Source of the DNA: Streptomyces smaragdinus
Lineage (GTDB): Bacteria; Actinomycetota; Actinomycetes; Streptomycetales; Streptomycetaceae
DNA: 64,000 nt
Reading direction: 5' to 3'
Assembly (NCBI RefSeq): GCF_009604385.1
Contig: NZ_WEGJ01000001.1
Span: 620,001 to 684,000, forward strand
Shown in pieces: positions 16,733 to 25,481 of the stretch. Both the position numbers and the translations under genes were made by a program. The first letter of the stretch is position 1. Every line of letters starts with the position of its first letter. The notes beneath the pieces are model-generated. The model did not search any database. It was given only the letters and a program-made list of their open reading frames with translations, and had not been told where the DNA came from.

Positions 16733-17329
16733 AAGCCCAAACGTCACAAGACTTCGGTGGACGACGCGGTGCTCGACGCGGTCCGCGACTGTGTGCTCGC
16801 CGTCGGCGTGCGCCGTACGACCCTCACCGACGTGGCCCGCCGCGCCGGGGTGTCCCGGATGAGCGTGTACCGGCGGTGGCCCGACGTGCGGGCGCTGGTC
16901 GGCGATCTGATGACCCGTGAGTGGCTCGCCGCGGCGGCCGGGGCCCGGCCGGCCGACGACGATCCGCGGCCGGCCCGGGAGCGGCTGGTGGAGGGGCTGA
17001 CGGACGGCGCGCGGGCGCTGCGCGCCCATCCGCTCTTCCGCAAGATCATCGACGTCGACCCCGAGCTGCTGCTGCCGTACATGCTGGACCGCCGGGGCGC
17101 CTCCCAGGACGCGCTGCTGGAGCAGCTGGCGGACACGCTGCGCGTCGGCCACGCGGACGGTTCGGTACGGACCGACGACCCGGTGCGGCAGTCGCGCGTG
17201 GTGCTGCTGATCGTCCAGTCGTTCACCCTCTCGCTGCGCACGATGACCGACGACTCCGACCCCCTCCTGGCCACCGAGGCGTTCGAGGACGAGCTGCGGT
17301 TGGTGCTGGAAAGGACGCTCCTGCCATGA
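16730..17329 (+). CDS. TetR family transcriptional regulator
   Basis: 199 aa. The N-terminal helix-turn-helix is in RRTTLTDVARRAGVSRMSVYRRWP; the C-terminal helical ligand domain is unremarkable. The GTG start lies 34 bp from the divergent FAD enzyme, and the stop overlaps the glpD start by ATGA, so it is co-transcribed with glpD and likely represses both arms and itself. Confidence 0.9.
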   Translation: MKPKRHKTSVDDAVLDAVRDCVLAVGVRRTTLTDVARRAGVSRMSVYRRWPDVRALVGDLMTREWLAAAAGARPADDDPRPARERLVEGLTDGARALRAHPLFRKIIDVDPELLLPYMLDRRGASQDALLEQLADTLRVGHADGSVRTDDPVRQSRVVLLIVQSFTLSLRTMTDDSDPLLATEAFEDELRLVLERTLLP

Positions 17330-18831
17330 ACTCCTCGCTGACAGCCGAACGCCGCGCCCGGGAGCTCGCCGAACTGGCCTCCGGTACGGCCGTCGACGTC
17401 CTCGTCGTCGGGCTGGGCGCGACCGGCGCCGGGGTGGCGCTGGACGCCGCCTCCCGGGGGCTGACCGTCGCCGCGGTCGACGCGCACGACCTGGCCTTCG
17501 GCACCTCCCGGTGGAGCTCGAAGCTGATCCACGGCGGGCTGCGCTATCTGGCCTCCGGCCAGTTCGCCATCGCGCACGAGAGCGCCGTGGAGCGGGGCGT
17601 GCTGATGGAGCACACCGCCCCGCATCTGGTGCAGGCCCAGCCGTTCGTGCTGCCGCTGACGCCGCTGACCTCCCGCAAGGACGCGGCGCTCGGGTGGGCG
17701 GGGCTGCGCGCGGGCGACGCGCTGCGGGCGGCGGCCCGTACCTCGCGGCGGACGCTCCCCCGGCCCCGCAGGCTGTCGGCCGTCGAGACGCTGCAGCTGA
17801 TGCCCGGTCTGCGCCGCGAGGGGCTGCGCGCGGGACTGCTGTCGTGGGACGGCAAGGTGTCCGACGACGTCCGGCTGGTGACCGCGCTGGCGCGCACCGC
17901 CGCCGGGCTCGGGGCGCGGGTGCTGACGCGGGTGCGGGCGCTCGAGCTCGGCGACGGGGGTGCGGCGGTACGGGACGAGCTGACGGGCGACCGGTTCGCG
18001 ATACGCGCGCGTGCCGTCGTCAACGCGACGGGGGTGTGGGCGGACGGGCTCGTCGACGGCATCCGGCTGCGCCCCTCGCGGGGCACGCATCTGGTGCTGC
18101 GGTCGGCGGACCTCGGGGGGCCGTCCGCCGGGGTGCACATCCCCGTGCCGGGGCACTACGGACGGTTCGCCCTGGTGCTGCCGCAGGGGGACGGGCGGGT
18201 GTACGTGGGGCTCACGGACGAGCCGGTGACCGGGCCCGTACCGGACGAGCCGCAGGCGCCGGAGGCGGACATCGGGTTCCTGCTGGACCTGCTGGACTCG
18301 GCGCTGGAGAAGCCGGTGCGGCGGGAGACCGTCGCGGGGGCGTTCGCCGGGCTGCGCCCGCTGCTGGAGGCCGAGGGGGCCAGCGCCGACATCTCCCGCC
18401 GCCACGCCGTCCGCACGTCGCCGGACGGGGTCGTGACCGTGGTCGGGGGCAAGCTGACGACGTACCGGCGGATGGCCCAGGACGCGGTGGACGCGGCGGT
18501 GGCGGCGCGCGGGCTGACGGCCGGCGCGTGCCGTACGACGCGGCTCCCGCTCGTGGGGGCGGCGGCGCCGGAGCGGCTGGCGGCCCTGGACGCGCCGTGG
18601 CGGCTGGTGCGGCGCTACGGGACGGAGGCGCCGGCCGTGCACGCCCTCGGCGCGGCGCCGGTGGTCCCGGGGCACGCGACGACGGTGGGCGAACTGCTGT
18701 GGGCGGTGCGGCACGAGGGCGCGCTGGACGAGGCGGACCTGCTGGACCGCCGCACCCGGATCGGCCTGGTGCCGGACGACCGCGAGGCGGCCCTGCCGGC
18801 GGCCCGGGAGGCCCTCGCCGCGGCCCTCTGA
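17326..18831 (+). CDS. glpD: FAD-dependent glycerol-3-phosphate dehydrogenase
   Basis: 501 aa. Membrane-associated flavoenzyme that oxidises sn-glycerol-3-phosphate to DHAP and passes electrons to quinone. FAD motif VVGLGATGAGVALDAASRGL near 26, GTSRWSSKLIHGGLRYL near 60, and the late VTVVGGKLTTYRRMAQDAVD segment are characteristic. It is shorter than many GlpD proteins because the C-terminal domain is reduced. The ATG overlaps the TetR stop. As it is not beside glpF/glpK, this is probably a second, locally controlled copy. Confidence 0.9.
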   Translation: MNSSLTAERRARELAELASGTAVDVLVVGLGATGAGVALDAASRGLTVAAVDAHDLAFGTSRWSSKLIHGGLRYLASGQFAIAHESAVERGVLMEHTAPHLVQAQPFVLPLTPLTSRKDAALGWAGLRAGDALRAAARTSRRTLPRPRRLSAVETLQLMPGLRREGLRAGLLSWDGKVSDDVRLVTALARTAAGLGARVLTRVRALELGDGGAAVRDELTGDRFAIRARAVVNATGVWADGLVDGIRLRPSRGTHLVLRSADLGGPSAGVHIPVPGHYGRFALVLPQGDGRVYVGLTDEPVTGPVPDEPQAPEADIGFLLDLLDSALEKPVRRETVAGAFAGLRPLLEAEGASADISRRHAVRTSPDGVVTVVGGKLTTYRRMAQDAVDAAVAARGLTAGACRTTRLPLVGAAAPERLAALDAPWRLVRRYGTEAPAVHALGAAPVVPGHATTVGELLWAVRHEGALDEADLLDRRTRIGLVPDDREAALPAAREALAAAL

Positions 18832-18846
18832 GCACTTAATCGGTTG

Positions 18847-18879
18847 CCCCCCGGCTCCGCCTCTGGTGGAGTCGGGGGG
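18847..18879 (+). terminator. Hairpin after glpD
   Basis: CCCCCCGGCTCC (18847-18858) pairs with GGAGTCGGGGGG (18868-18879) with one G-U pair and a 9-nt loop, 15 bp after the glpD stop. It most likely ends the TetR-glpD message. Being 30 bp upstream of the leader ORF of the resistance gene, it could instead lie in that leader. Confidence 0.6.
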
Positions 18880-18908
18880 TCATCAGTCAGCGATACCAGG
18901 AGCGTGAC

Positions 18909-19010
18909 ATGCGAGCTGCGTCGGAGTCCCTCACGGAAGGAATCACCTCCTCTGCAAAGGACCTGACGCTTGGAACGCACGCTCAACCTGGGAATTCTCG
19001 CGCACATTGA
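18909..19010 (+). CDS. Putative 33-aa leader peptide overlapping the OtrA-like gene
   Basis: ATG at 18909, exactly six bases after AGGAG, opens a 33-codon ORF beginning MRAASESLTEGITSSAKD and stopping with TGA at 19008-19010. It spans the ribosome site (AAAGGA) of the OtrA-like gene and overlaps its first 13 codons in another frame. Ribosome stalling or termination here would alter access to that start, as with leader peptides before ribosomal-protection and macrolide resistance genes. Seen: ORF, ribosome site, overlap. Inferred: regulation. Confidence 0.45.
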   Translation: MRAASESLTEGITSSAKDLTLGTHAQPGNSRAH

Positions 19011-20955
19011 CGCCGGCAAGACCAGCCTGACGGAACGGCTGCTGCACGACGCCGGAGTGATCGACGAGATCGGCAGCGTCGACGACGGCAGCACCCGGAC
19101 GGATTCACTGGCGCTGGAACGGCAGCGCGGCATCACCATCAAATCGGCGGTCGTGTCGTTCGTCGTGGACGGCGTCACCGTCAATCTGATCGACACCCCC
19201 GGCCACCCGGACTTCATCGCCGAGGTCGAACGCGTCCTCGGCGTCCTCGACGGCGTGGTGCTCGTGGTGTCCGCCGTCGAGGGCGTCCAGGCGCAGACCC
19301 GGGTGCTGATGCGCACCCTGCAGCGGCTGCGCATCCCCACGCTCGTCTTCGTCAACAAACTCGACCGCCGCGGCGCCCGCGGCGACGAGCTGCTGGCCGA
19401 ACTCGCCCGCCGGCTCACGCCCTCCGTCGTCGCGATGGGCACCCCGCACGGCCTCGGCACGGCGGACGCCGGTTTCACCCCGTACGAGCCGGACGGCGCC
19501 GACCGGCCGGAGCTGGCCGAGCTGCTCGCCGGACAGGACGACGCGCTGCTGGCGGCGTACGTCGACGAACCGGCGTCCCTCACCCCGCGACGGCTGCGCA
19601 CCGCCCTGGCCGGACAGACGGCCCGCGCACAGGTCCACCCGGTGTACTTCGGCTCCGCCATCACCGGAGCCGGGGTGGCCGAACTGACCGGCGGCATCAG
19701 GGAGCTGCTCCCCACCGCGCCCACGGACGGCGAAGGGCCGGTCGCCGGGACGGTGTTCAAGGTGGAACGCGGACCGGCCGGGGAGAAGATCGCCTGGGTC
19801 CGGATGTTCTCCGGGACCGTACGGGTACGGGACCGGGTGACGTTCCGCGGCACTCTCGAGGCCAAGGTGACGTCCGTCGGCGTCTTCGAAGAGGGCTCCG
19901 TCCGCTCCCGGGACGCGGTACCGGCCGGGCGCATCGGCAAGCTGTGGGGCCTGGACGACGTCCGGATCGGCGACGCGATCGGCGATCCCCCGGAGCGGAC
20001 GGAGGAGCACTTCTTCGCGCCGCCGACCCTGGAGACCGTCGTCGTACCGGACGTACCGTCCCGCAAGGGGGCGCTGCACGGCGCGCTGGCGGTGCTGGCG
20101 GAGCAGGATCCGCTGATCAACCTGCGGCAGGACGATCTGCGGGGCGAGCTGTACGTGTCGCTCTACGGCGAGGTGCAGAAGGAGGTCATCCAGGCCACCC
20201 TCGCGGACGAGTTCGGGCTGACGGCGGGCTTTCGCGAAACGACGACCCTCCACATCGAACGGCCTGTCGGCAGCGGACACGCGGAGGAACGCATCAAGGA
20301 GGACGGCAATCCGTTCCTCGCGGGCCTCGGACTGCGCGTCGAGCCGTCACCGCCCGGCTCGGGGGTGTCGTTCGGGCTGGACGTCGAACTCGGGTCGATG
20401 CCGTACGCGTTCTTCGCCGCCGTGGAGGAGACCGTCCGCGAGACCCTGCGCCAGGGGCCGCACGGCTGGGACGTACCGGACGCGGCGGTAACCGTCACGC
20501 ACACGAAGTACTACCCGCGGCAGAGTCACGCGCACGCCACGTTCGACAAGAGCATGTCGACGACGGCGGGTGACTTCCGCGGGCTGACACCCCTGGTGCT
20601 GATGGACGCGCTGCGGCGGGCGGGCACCCAGGTGCTCGAACCGATGCACCGCTTCCGGCTGGAGATCCCCGCCGACACGTTCGGCACCCTCCTGCCGGTG
20701 CTGACGCGGCTGCGGGCGGTGCCGCAGGCGCCGTCGCTGCGCGGGGCGGTGTACGTCCTGGAGGGCGTCGTCCCGGCCGCCCGGGTCCACACGCTGGAGC
20801 AGCGGCTGCCGGGGCTGACGCGCGGCGAGGGGATCCTGGAGGCCGGCTTCTCCCATTACGCGCCGGTCAGCGGCCCCCCGCCGGCCCGGGCGCGGACGGA
20901 TCACGATCCGCTGCACCGGAAGGAGTATCTGCTGCGCGTCCTGCGACGGGTGTGA
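18970..20955 (+). CDS. otrA: Ribosomal protection GTPase of the OtrA/Tet(M) type
   Basis: 661 aa, EF-G-like. GTPase motifs AHIDAGKTSLTERLL, RGITIKSA, DTPGHPDF and NKLD at the N-terminus, then domains II-V, with THTKYYPRQSHAHATFDKS in the region that contacts the decoding centre in Tet proteins. These factors release tetracycline from the ribosome; producers and many Streptomyces carry them as self-protection or intrinsic resistance. It starts at TTG (18970) eight bases after AAAGGA. The 3' end overlaps the convergent DUF2809 gene by 89 bp. No tetracycline biosynthetic genes are in the window. Confidence 0.9.
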   Translation: MERTLNLGILAHIDAGKTSLTERLLHDAGVIDEIGSVDDGSTRTDSLALERQRGITIKSAVVSFVVDGVTVNLIDTPGHPDFIAEVERVLGVLDGVVLVVSAVEGVQAQTRVLMRTLQRLRIPTLVFVNKLDRRGARGDELLAELARRLTPSVVAMGTPHGLGTADAGFTPYEPDGADRPELAELLAGQDDALLAAYVDEPASLTPRRLRTALAGQTARAQVHPVYFGSAITGAGVAELTGGIRELLPTAPTDGEGPVAGTVFKVERGPAGEKIAWVRMFSGTVRVRDRVTFRGTLEAKVTSVGVFEEGSVRSRDAVPAGRIGKLWGLDDVRIGDAIGDPPERTEEHFFAPPTLETVVVPDVPSRKGALHGALAVLAEQDPLINLRQDDLRGELYVSLYGEVQKEVIQATLADEFGLTAGFRETTTLHIERPVGSGHAEERIKEDGNPFLAGLGLRVEPSPPGSGVSFGLDVELGSMPYAFFAAVEETVRETLRQGPHGWDVPDAAVTVTHTKYYPRQSHAHATFDKSMSTTAGDFRGLTPLVLMDALRRAGTQVLEPMHRFRLEIPADTFGTLLPVLTRLRAVPQAPSLRGAVYVLEGVVPAARVHTLEQRLPGLTRGEGILEAGFSHYAPVSGPPPARARTDHDPLHRKEYLLRVLRRV

Positions 20956-21322
20956 CCGGCCGCCGCCCCGCCAGGCGGTGGCCGAGCCACCAGAGGGCGG
21001 CACCGGCGGCGTACCAGAGGACGTCGGGGGCGTTGAACGTCGTGCCGAGCACCAGCCGGGCGAGCACGCTGCGTTCGGCCAGTGTCGCGGGGAGGTCCGT
21101 CAGCTGCAGCAGCTCCACGGCGCAGCTGACGCCGAGGCCGGTCAGTGCCGCGGCGGCCGGCCTCGCCCGCGGGGCGGCGACGAGCGCGAGGGCGCAGACG
21201 AGCACGGTGTACAGCGCGTCCCCGGCGTACTTACCGCTCGACCCGGTGAGTACGGCGCGGCTGCCGAGCCCGGCGGCGACCACGAGCAGGGCGACCGCGA
21301 CGGCGGCCGGGCGCCCGGTCAC
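20867..21322 (-). CDS. DUF2809 family small membrane protein
   Basis: 151 aa with four predicted membrane helices; the segments VSCAVELLQLTDLP and VLGTTFNAPDVLWYAAGAALWW match DUF2809 proteins, whose function is unknown. The GTG at 21322 overlaps the HD gene stop (GTGA). The last ~30 residues are low-complexity and encoded opposite the end of otrA, so the C-terminus may be loosely constrained. Confidence 0.8.
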   Translation of the reverse strand: MTGRPAAVAVALLVVAAGLGSRAVLTGSSGKYAGDALYTVLVCALALVAAPRARPAAAALTGLGVSCAVELLQLTDLPATLAERSVLARLVLGTTFNAPDVLWYAAGAALWWLGHRLAGRRPVTPVAGRAADTPSGAADRDPSAPGPAGGR

Positions 21323-21924
21323 GCGGTCACCGGGTAGGCGGCCTGGAACGCCAGCCGGGCGTCGGCGTCCGCGGCGATGCCCGTCAGGGCGTCGTCCAGG
21401 GCGAGGAACTCCGCCCAGGCCTCGCGGCCGCGGGCGGCGGCCAGCCTGTGCACCACCAGGTCCTCCAGTTCGGGTACGCGTCTGTTCTTCCAGATCTTGT
21501 CCGCGAGGCTGACGAGGAGGTCCTCGGTCGTGGTGCCGGACGCGGTCCAGGACGCGTGCGTCCCCGCGTAACGCGCCAGCCGGGCCTCGACGCCCCGCGC
21601 GAGCAGCAGTTCCCGGCCGGCCTCCTCGTGCGCCGAGCCGGGACCGGAGAGTTCCGCCGGGTGCAGGGCCTTGCCGATGTCGTGGGTGGCCGCGCCGAAG
21701 AGGACGGCCTCGCGGTCCACGTCGAGCGCCGGGTACTCGCGCGCCAGCCAGTCGGTGAGCGTCGCCGCCACGTCGTGCACCAGCCGCAGATGCGCGGCCA
21801 GTCGCGGGGATGCGGGGAGCTCCAGCAGCAGTTCGGGCACCCCCGGCGGGAGCGGGCGCAGCGGCGGTTCGCCCGGGTCGTGGAGGGCGCTCAGCAGCGC
21901 GGCGGGGGTCGGCACGGGCGACAC
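21319..21924 (-). CDS. HD-domain phosphohydrolase-like protein
   Basis: 201 aa. Metal ligands of an HD domain are visible: H in RLVHDVAATLTDW, HD in GAATHDIGKALHP and a distal D in LVSLADKIWKNRR. HD proteins hydrolyse nucleotides or cyclic nucleotides; the substrate here is unknown. Starts at GTG (21924) or GTG (21915); neither has a clear ribosome site, so a leaderless message is possible. Precedes DUF2809 in an overlapping pair. Confidence 0.82.
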   Translation of the reverse strand: MSPVPTPAALLSALHDPGEPPLRPLPPGVPELLLELPASPRLAAHLRLVHDVAATLTDWLAREYPALDVDREAVLFGAATHDIGKALHPAELSGPGSAHEEAGRELLLARGVEARLARYAGTHASWTASGTTTEDLLVSLADKIWKNRRVPELEDLVVHRLAAARGREAWAEFLALDDALTGIAADADARLAFQAAYPVTA

Positions 21925-21965
21925 GCTAGCCGACGGCCGGAAGGCGGGGCCTACTCACCGTCGTC

Positions 21966-21981
21966 TGAGTACGCGCACTCA
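21966..21981. promoter_or_regulatory. Inverted repeat in a divergent intergenic region
   Basis: TGAGT-ACGCGC-ACTCA forms 5-bp arms around a CGCG core, between the HD gene and the large membrane protein gene and 35 bp before the latter start. Plausible operator; no regulator is assigned. Confidence 0.3.
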
Positions 21982-22016
21982 TGCGGCACGCCTGTGACCC
22001 CCGACACACTCGTCGT

Positions 22017-24425
22017 ATGACCACACCGCAGCCGCCCGCCGAGGAGCTACGGCACATCGACGCCGAGCTCGCGATGCTCGACGCCCGCCGGGCGCAGCTG
22101 GTCGCCCGGCGCGCCTGGCTCCTCGACGTGCTCCGCACCACCGCGGGCCCCGCCGGCCCGCCCCCGTTCCGGCCGTCGTGGCAGCCCCGGCCTGCCACGG
22201 CGGCCCCCGAAGTGTCGCCGCCCAGCGCCCAGAACGTGCTCCTCACCCTGGGCGGGGTGCTGCTGGCGATCGCCGCGCTGGCGTTCACCCTGGTGAGCTG
22301 GGGCTCGATGGGGACCGGCGGCCGGGCCCTGGTGCTCGGCACCGTCACCGCCGTCACGGGCGGCATACCGGTGCTGCTGACGCGGCGCGGTCTGACCTCA
22401 AGCGCGGAGGCCGTGGGGGCACTGGCGCTGGTGCTGACCCTCGTGGACGCGCTGGCCGTACGGCTGGTGGCCGATCCGGCCGACGAGACGGGCTTCTGGG
22501 CGGTCGCCTTCGCCGTGCTCACCGCCGGGTGGCTCGGGTACGGACTGCTGCTGCGGGGGCTGCGACTGCCGCTGCCCGCGGGCGTCGTGGCCGGACAGGC
22601 GGTGCTGCCGCTGCTGGCCGCGACCGCCGGGGGTGACGAGAGCGTGCTGTGGGCGCTGGTCGCCACGGCGGCCGCCGATCTGGCGGCGGTGCTGTGGATC
22701 ACCCGCCCGTCCGTACGGCGGACGGCCGTCGTCGCCGCCTGGACGGTGGGCGGTTGCGGGCTGCTCGGTGGGCTCGCGCTGTCGCTGTCCGCCCAGGGTG
22801 CGGCCCTCGCGCTGCGCTCCGGGGCGCTGCTCGTCGCCGGCGGCGGTGTCGCGCTGTACGCGGCGTGGCGGGCGCGGTGGACGGCGCCGTCCGTGGTCGG
22901 CGCGCTGGCGGTGATCGGCGCGGTGGGCGGGGTGATCCGGGTCGCCGTGCCGGACGACTGGGCGGTGCCGGGGTATCTGCTGCCCGCGCTGCTCGTCGCG
23001 GCGGTCGCCCTCTCCGTACCGGAACAGTTGCGCCGGGGGCTGGCCGCCGGCGCGGCGGTCGTGCAGGCGATCGCGCTGTGGTGGGCGGTTCCGGTGCTGG
23101 CGGCCGCGGTGCTGGGGCCTGTGCGGTGGACGTCCGAGGTGTGGTCGGGCGCCCCGGACGACATACGGGGCTCCTCCTCCTTCGGTGAACTCCCCTGGGG
23201 CGAGGGGCTGCAGGTGCCCGTCACGCTCGCCGTCTCGGCCGCCGCCGGGGTGTTCGTCGCGCGGGCCGCCGCGGGGCGCGCCCGGGACGTGGCCGCCTGT
23301 GCGGCGCTCGCGCTGGCCGGCGGCGCGGCGCTGACGCTGCCCGCGACGACGGCGCTCGCCTATCCCGCGGCGCTGGTGCTGCTCCTGTGCGTCACGGGGG
23401 CCGCGCTCACCACCGCGGTGGTGCTGGAACGCCGGGGCGGGGCCGACGCCGGCCGGACCCGTCCCGGGCTTGTGACGACCGCCCTGTGCCTGGGGCTCGT
23501 CGCCGCGGCGGACGCCACGCTGGCGGCGCTGGCCACGGAAACGGCGACCCTCGCCGTGTGCGCCGCCGTCCTCGCGGCGACGGCCGGCGCGACGGCGGCG
23601 CTCCGGCACCCCGCGTACCGGGCTGTCGTCGCCGCCGCTGCCACCGCCTGGGCCACCGGGCTGGCGGTGGCCGCGCCCGCGGCGGCCGGGCTGCCCGCGC
23701 ATCAGGTCGCGCCCGTCGTGCTGCTGGTGCCGGCGCTCGCCTCGCTGCTCGCGGAGCGGCTGAAGGAGCCCGCCGTCGGCCCCGCGATCGAGGCGACGGG
23801 CGCCGCCGCCGGGCTGCTCGCCCTGGCCCTCGCCGCCGGTGACGCCGCGTGGCTGGCCGGGGCGCTGGCCCTCGCGGGCGTCGTGGCCGCCGGCACGGCC
23901 CTGCGCGCCGAACGCCGCTGGGCCGGCTATGCGTCGGGGGTGCTGTTCGTCTGCTCGCTGTGGGCGCGGCTGGCCGCCTCCGGGGTGGACACCCCCGAGG
24001 CGTACACGCTGCCCGCCTCCCTGGTCGCCCTCGCGGCGGGATGGCTGCGCCGGCGCCGGGACGCGGAGTTCAGCTCCTGGGCGGCGTACGGGCCGGGGCT
24101 GGCGGCCACCCTGCTGCCGAGCCTGGCCGCGGCGTGGGGCGACCCGCACTGGCAGCGCCCGCTGCTCCTCGGGCTCGCCGCGCTGGCCGTCACCCTGCTC
24201 GGCGCCCGCCACCGGCTCCAGGCGCCGCTGCTGCTCGGCGCGGGCGTCCTCGCCCTGGACACGCTGCACGAACTCGCCCCGTACGTCATGCAGGTGGTCG
24301 GCGCCCTCCCCCGCTGGCTGCCGCCGGCGCTCGTGGGGGTGCTGCTGCTCGCGGTCGGGGCCACGTACGAGCAGCGGCTGCGTGAGGCGCGGCGGGTGCG
24401 GGCTTCCCTGGGGCGGATGCGGTAA
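22017..24425 (+). CDS. Large polytopic membrane protein of unknown function
   Basis: 802 aa. A ~40-residue hydrophilic N-terminus predicted to form a coiled coil (AEELRHIDAELAMLDARRAQLVARRAWLL) is followed from about residue 70 by some 20 or more hydrophobic segments nearly to the end. It resembles Streptomyces proteins named for an SCO7613-type C-terminal domain; that assignment is from memory and tentative. No transport or enzymatic motif is visible. ATG at 22017; no strong ribosome site. Confidence 0.8.
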   Translation: MTTPQPPAEELRHIDAELAMLDARRAQLVARRAWLLDVLRTTAGPAGPPPFRPSWQPRPATAAPEVSPPSAQNVLLTLGGVLLAIAALAFTLVSWGSMGTGGRALVLGTVTAVTGGIPVLLTRRGLTSSAEAVGALALVLTLVDALAVRLVADPADETGFWAVAFAVLTAGWLGYGLLLRGLRLPLPAGVVAGQAVLPLLAATAGGDESVLWALVATAAADLAAVLWITRPSVRRTAVVAAWTVGGCGLLGGLALSLSAQGAALALRSGALLVAGGGVALYAAWRARWTAPSVVGALAVIGAVGGVIRVAVPDDWAVPGYLLPALLVAAVALSVPEQLRRGLAAGAAVVQAIALWWAVPVLAAAVLGPVRWTSEVWSGAPDDIRGSSSFGELPWGEGLQVPVTLAVSAAAGVFVARAAAGRARDVAACAALALAGGAALTLPATTALAYPAALVLLLCVTGAALTTAVVLERRGGADAGRTRPGLVTTALCLGLVAAADATLAALATETATLAVCAAVLAATAGATAALRHPAYRAVVAAAATAWATGLAVAAPAAAGLPAHQVAPVVLLVPALASLLAERLKEPAVGPAIEATGAAAGLLALALAAGDAAWLAGALALAGVVAAGTALRAERRWAGYASGVLFVCSLWARLAASGVDTPEAYTLPASLVALAAGWLRRRRDAEFSSWAAYGPGLAATLLPSLAAAWGDPHWQRPLLLGLAALAVTLLGARHRLQAPLLLGAGVLALDTLHELAPYVMQVVGALPRWLPPALVGVLLLAVGATYEQRLREARRVRASLGRMR

Positions 24426-24506
24426 GTGCCCGGGCGGGTGCGGGTCTTGACGCGCCCCGGCTCCGGGGGGTGAGCTGGGGGCCGCTCAGAGCGGTCCCGG
24501 AAGGCG

Positions 24507-25385
24507 GTGAGGGGCGTGGCTGCTCCGCTGGTGGTGGGTGTCGACGGTTCGGACGCGGCGCGGCGCGCGCTGGAGTGGGCGGTCGACGAGGCGGTACGGC
24601 ACGGGGCGGCGCTGCGGATCGTGTACGCGTCCCTGTGGGAGTACTACGACGGCTCGCTGCCCGCCGGTTCACCGCCCGTGCCGGCGGGGCGCGGTCAGGC
24701 CGAGCACATCGTGGCGTCGGCGGCCGAGCTGGCGCAGGCCCGCGGCCCCCGGCTGAAGCTGACGGCCGACATCCTCGCGGAGGACACCGTGCCGGGGCTG
24801 CTGCGCGCCGGACGGGACTCGTTCGCCGTGGTCGTCGGCGACCGCGGCCGGGGGCGGCTCCCGCTCCCCCTCGGCTCGACGGCGCTGGCGGTCGCGTCCC
24901 GCGCACAGGGGCCGGTGATCGTCGTACGGGGCGGCGGGCGGAACACGGCCGGCGGCTTCGACCGGGTGGTGCTGGGCGTCGGTGAGACCGGTGAGCGCGG
25001 TGCGGCGGTGGGGTTCGCGTTCCGCGAGGCGTCGGTACGGGGCGGACGGCTGGACGCGATCCGGGCCTGGCGTTCGCCGGAGCGCGGCGTCGCCACCCAC
25101 GCGCACACCCTGGCCGGGGCCGCCGACCCGCGGATGCGGGACGCGGAGTGGGCGTTGCAGCACGCGGTGAAGGACAGCGTGCAGCGCTTCCCCGACGTCG
25201 ACGTCCGGCGCGTCACGGCGGAGGGACCGGCCCGTAACGCGCTGCTGCTCGCGAGCGACGAGGCGGACCTGGTGGTGGTCGGCGCGCGGCGCCGCACCGG
25301 CCAGTCGGGCATCCATCTGGGGCACGTGAACCACGACGTCCTGCAGCACGCGAGCTGCCCGGTGGCGGTGGTCCCGGAACGCTGA
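24507..25385 (+). CDS. Universal stress protein, tandem Usp domains
   Basis: 292 aa with two UspA domains (about 6-140 and 152-290). The second retains an ATP-binding-like LVVVGARRRTGQSGIHLGHVNHDVLQHASCPVAVV loop in degenerate form; the first has VVVGDRGRGRLPLPLGSTA. Such proteins bind ATP/AMP and are usually induced in stress or dormancy. GTG starts at 24507 and 24516 are both possible; spacing to GGAAGG is poor for either. Confidence 0.9.
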   Translation: MRGVAAPLVVGVDGSDAARRALEWAVDEAVRHGAALRIVYASLWEYYDGSLPAGSPPVPAGRGQAEHIVASAAELAQARGPRLKLTADILAEDTVPGLLRAGRDSFAVVVGDRGRGRLPLPLGSTALAVASRAQGPVIVVRGGGRNTAGGFDRVVLGVGETGERGAAVGFAFREASVRGGRLDAIRAWRSPERGVATHAHTLAGAADPRMRDAEWALQHAVKDSVQRFPDVDVRRVTAEGPARNALLLASDEADLVVVGARRRTGQSGIHLGHVNHDVLQHASCPVAVVPER

Positions 25386-25481
25386 GGCCCCCCACCTGCG
25401 GGAATCCCGCCCGAAAGGCGGTTGCCGGCGGCCGCTGCCATGCTGGAGGGGCCCGGATTTCCCACGCTGGGAGGAGCGACG

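Noticed and set aside
16744..18714. 656-codon minus-strand ORF opposite TetR and glpD
   Set aside because: No recognisable domains; both opposing genes are well supported.
25386..25440. Terminator after the universal stress protein gene
   Set aside because: GCGGGAATCCCGC leaves a one-base loop and the next candidate stem is only 4 bp, so I do not call it.
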